Source of the DNA: Bacteroidota bacterium
GTDB lineage: Bacteria; Bacteroidota; Bacteroidia; Chitinophagales; Chitinophagaceae
NCBI GenBank assembly: GCA_018266555.1
Contig: JAFEAF010000011.1
Coordinates: 54,758 to 118,757, forward strand
Length of the DNA: 64,000 nt
Direction: 5' to 3'
The notes under the pieces are model-generated. The model made no database searches, was not told where the DNA came from, and was given only the letters and a program-made list of their open reading frames with translations. This document shows, piece after piece, positions 62,237-64,000 of this stretch (the stretch's first letter is position 1; each line of letters starts with the position of its first letter). The translations under genes were made by a program, and so were the position numbers.

Positions 62237-63013
62237 ATGAAAATTATATTTCACTTCTTCTTTTGCATGATTCTCTTACCTGCATCAGTCCTTGCGACCG
62301 GCCCTGATACTACAATTATAAATGGCGTACACATAGTGTCAGAATACAGCGAGGCAATTTTTCCTGAAAGCTGGCAAGAAGCACCGGTTAATGCCACAGG
62401 CGAACAAATTACTCATGATGAGTTGAAGCGAACGCAACTAATAATTGAAAAGGCTTTACATAAATATCCCCAAAACCTGCTGACCATAACTTTAAAAAGA
62501 GTTTATCTTTTGAAGAGTATGAAATTTTATAATGTCGTATTTGGAGGCACTAATTCTTCTGATGCTGTATATGTCACTAATAATGGAGAAGCTTTGGGTT
62601 ATTCCAATTCGTATATTGAACAAACTTTTCATCATGAATTTTCCAGCATTTTATTCAGGGATTATCCAACTTTTCTTGATACAATAACATGGAAACGACA
62701 AAACGATCCGGGATTTGATTATAATGATCCGGAAAACGGTGTTGGCGCAATTAAGAACAATGAATCTTCTCAGGGCTTGAATACTGAACTTGCCAAAAAA
62801 GGAATGCTGACACAATATGCAATGTCAAGCCTCGAAAACGATATCAATACCATGGCACAAAATCTATTCAGTCCTGCTCCTGATTTTTGGGAAATTGCAG
62901 ATAAATATCCGAAAGTGGGAATGAAAGTGAAACTGCTGATTTCTTTTTACGGAAAGTTAAGTTCGATTTTCAATGAACAATATTTCAGATCATTTAATAA
63001 AACCGCAGAGTAA
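62237..63013 (+). CDS. Secreted zincin-like hypothetical protein
   Basis: 258 residues with signal peptide MKIIFHFFFCMILLPASVLATG. The segment YIEQTFHHEFSSILFRDYP resembles a zinc-metallopeptidase helix (HExxx), but the second histidine of HExxH is Ser; a HHEFSSIL pattern with an extra leading His may bind metal differently. The rest (ELAKKGMLTQYAMSSLENDINTMAQNLF, FWEIADKYPKVGMKVKLLISFYG) is helical and resembles putative zinc-binding metallopeptidases of Bacteroidota. Divergent from the trp operon and followed by a small GNAT gene 3 bp later. Confidence 0.65.
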   Translation: MKIIFHFFFCMILLPASVLATGPDTTIINGVHIVSEYSEAIFPESWQEAPVNATGEQITHDELKRTQLIIEKALHKYPQNLLTITLKRVYLLKSMKFYNVVFGGTNSSDAVYVTNNGEALGYSNSYIEQTFHHEFSSILFRDYPTFLDTITWKRQNDPGFDYNDPENGVGAIKNNESSQGLNTELAKKGMLTQYAMSSLENDINTMAQNLFSPAPDFWEIADKYPKVGMKVKLLISFYGKLSSIFNEQYFRSFNKTAE

Positions 63014-63016
63014 ATC

Positions 63017-63304
63017 ATGCAGATTCAAAATAAAAAAGTGGGTGATAATGGAATGTTTTACATTGAACAAGATGGTAAAGTTGTTGCCAAAATGATCTAT
63101 AGCATGCCAGTACCCGGAAAAATGATCATAGAACATACCGAAGTAGATGAATCATTAAAAGGAAAAAATATCGGCATGCAATTATTTCTTCATATGGCTG
63201 AAAATGCAAGAGCGAATCATTTAATGGTTATTCCTCATTGTGCTTTTACTGCTGCCCTATTTAAGAAAAAGCCCGAGTATTCAGATGTTTTGTTAAAAAA
63301 ATAA
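63017..63304 (+). CDS. Small GNAT-like N-acetyltransferase (COG2388 type)
   Basis: A 95-residue mini-GNAT: GMFYIEQDGKVVAKMIYSMPVPGKMIIEHTEVDESLKGKNIGMQLFLHMAENARAN, with acetyl-CoA loop GKNIGMQL, then LMVIPHCAFTAALFKKKPEYSDVL. This fits the YhdK/COG2388 small acetyltransferase family that contains a conserved CxF-like cysteine. The substrate is unknown. It follows the zincin-like gene with a 3-bp gap, so it is probably the same operon. Confidence 0.85.
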   Translation: MQIQNKKVGDNGMFYIEQDGKVVAKMIYSMPVPGKMIIEHTEVDESLKGKNIGMQLFLHMAENARANHLMVIPHCAFTAALFKKKPEYSDVLLKK

Positions 63305-63365
63305 AAATGCCGTTTTTTTCATTAAACATCATTCATAGAATTAATAAGATTTCCCTGAAACTTAG

Positions 63366-63471
63366 AGCCATGGTCTTGAAATCTTTCGCCCCGAAGGCGT
63401 AAAGCCATGATCCCAAAAGCTATCGGAACACAAAATAAAACTTAGTGCATCTTAGTGCCTTGATGTCTTAA
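63366..63471. repeat. Text-like repeat region with a CGCC/GGCG hairpin
   Basis: Non-coding stretch between genes: gccatggtc...gccatgatcc (63368, 63403), TTTCGCC-ccga-AGGCG (63385-63400), agctatcgg, and cttagtgc repeated at 63441 and 63452. Looks like clustered dispersed-repeat debris. No gene seen from 63305 to 63557. Confidence 0.4.
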
Positions 63472-63557
63472 TGGCGAATGTTAAATCACTTGCCACGAAA
63501 TTAAATTTTTGCATTACCAGTTGCCCTTTAGGTAATAACAAATTGATATGCCTGCAC

Positions 63558-64000
63558 TTACTCTACCATTTTTTGTAATTCACCAAAATTGAAGTGATCA
63601 GTAAAGTTGTTTAATATCCGTAATGAGGAGGGCATAGTAACATACCGGAATGCAACAGTGATGATTTGCGGAGCAGCAGGACCTTTTGAATTGGCTTTAA
63701 AATAATCAGGGTTAAACTTATACAAGGGCAAACTTTTAGCTTCATTATCATAAAATTTCCAGAAGCGGTTATAGTTGGTTTGCTCTGTAAGCTTTGCATT
63801 ATAACGCCTCCCATTATCTGATGCCGGATTGATGATTGCCTGTTTGGAAAGCCATTCTTCATTTTGTTCGTTTAAGGTATTTTGAACAATGGCAATTTTG
63901 TCTGCCACATCCTTTTCCCAATTGCTATAATACTTTATACTGTTATCCTTTTCTTCTTTTAGTTGTGCCACTAATTTTGTGAAGTAAATTTTCTCTCTGT
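63558..64000 (-). CDS. Hypothetical protein, 5' end outside window
   Basis: The minus-strand frame is open to the right edge (REKIYFTKLVAQLKEEKDNSIKYYSNWEKDVADKIAIVQNTLNEQ...), so the GTG at 63971 need not be the start. At least 147 residues, helical, Lys/Asn-rich and coiled-coil-prone in the first part, ending NFTDHFNFGELQKMVE. The pattern is similar to the soluble part of Bacteroidota DUF6090-type proteins, which have an N-terminal membrane anchor, but that part is outside the window and I cannot confirm it. Confidence 0.5.
   Translation of the reverse strand, partial: REKIYFTKLVAQLKEEKDNSIKYYSNWEKDVADKIAIVQNTLNEQNEEWLSKQAIINPASDNGRRYNAKLTEQTNYNRFWKFYDNEAKSLPLYKFNPDYFKANSKGPAAPQIITVAFRYVTMPSSLRILNNFTDHFNFGELQKMVE

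Noticed and set aside
1..64000. CRISPR array, prophage, integrative element or biosynthetic gene cluster
   Set aside because: No regularly spaced repeats, integrase, structural phage genes or megasynthases were seen. The only mobile traces are the RAYT relic, the AbiE relic and dispersed palindromes.

Overview
The window looks like an ordinary chromosomal segment of a low-GC Bacteroidota bacterium, most likely Chitinophagaceae or a close relative. The supporting evidence is: a type IX secretion adhesin with a gliding-motility C-terminal domain, DUF4476, DUF2911, SPOR, DUF4369-TlpA and LytTR proteins, Shine-Dalgarno-poor starts, and repeated promoters of the Bacteroidota type (TTTG, about 19 nt, TAnnTTTG). 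It is dominated by housekeeping and central metabolism, with no phage, CRISPR array, rRNA or tRNA that I could recognise.

Layout. 1-3.3 kb: 3' end of deoC, then a complete aldehyde dehydrogenase and a vestigial one without the catalytic half. 3.3-5.8 kb: SPOR protein, M20 amidohydrolase, LytTR response regulator. 5.9-7.0 kb: a scar holding a duplicated malic-enzyme 5' end and a decayed AbiE-type toxin/antitoxin pair. 7.2-13 kb: malic enzyme, an MlaE/MlaF-like ABC transporter with a transglutaminase-like membrane gene between the two subunits, and sucD. 13-20 kb: DUF4476 protein and a 2056-residue alpha-2-macroglobulin carrying intragenic repeat inserts. 20-28 kb: FAD oxidoreductase, MtfA-like peptidase, aspS, ispH, alpha-glucan phosphorylase, lipoprotein. 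28.7-34.7 kb: mntR-mntH with a palindromic operator, Crp-like regulator, icd, PrsW, GNAT. 34.7-46 kb: small envelope and regulatory genes, ahcY, cbpA-cbpM, YceI, OsmC, S1/P1 nuclease, TMEM175. 46-54 kb: GH27 alpha-galactosidase, pdxJ, T9SS adhesin, DUF2911, TlpA. 54-62 kb: a complete trp operon on the minus strand (trpE G D C F B A), interrupted by a RAYT transposase relic and a small lipoprotein gene. 62-64 kb: secreted zincin-like protein, small GNAT, and an incomplete protein at the edge.

The most interesting system is the control region of the trp operon. A perfect Bacteroidota promoter drives an almost leaderless 19-residue peptide with three consecutive Trp codons. It is followed by a GC-rich intrinsic terminator whose 5' arm can instead pair with the last sense codons of the peptide, giving a very compact ribosome-mediated attenuator. 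The same operon has been invaded several times: a RAYT relic with inverted REP palindromes between trpF and trpB (a second bipartite REP copy lies 7.5 kb away), a 20-bp perfect palindrome inside trpD, and a repeat that supplies the C-terminal tail of TrpG.

Other points of note are the split ALDH16-like pair, a glucan phosphorylase with Thr where the PLP lysine is expected, and several genes whose start codon lies exactly 4 nt downstream of the -7 element, implying leaderless mRNAs. All functional calls come from reading motifs and context; no database search was run.
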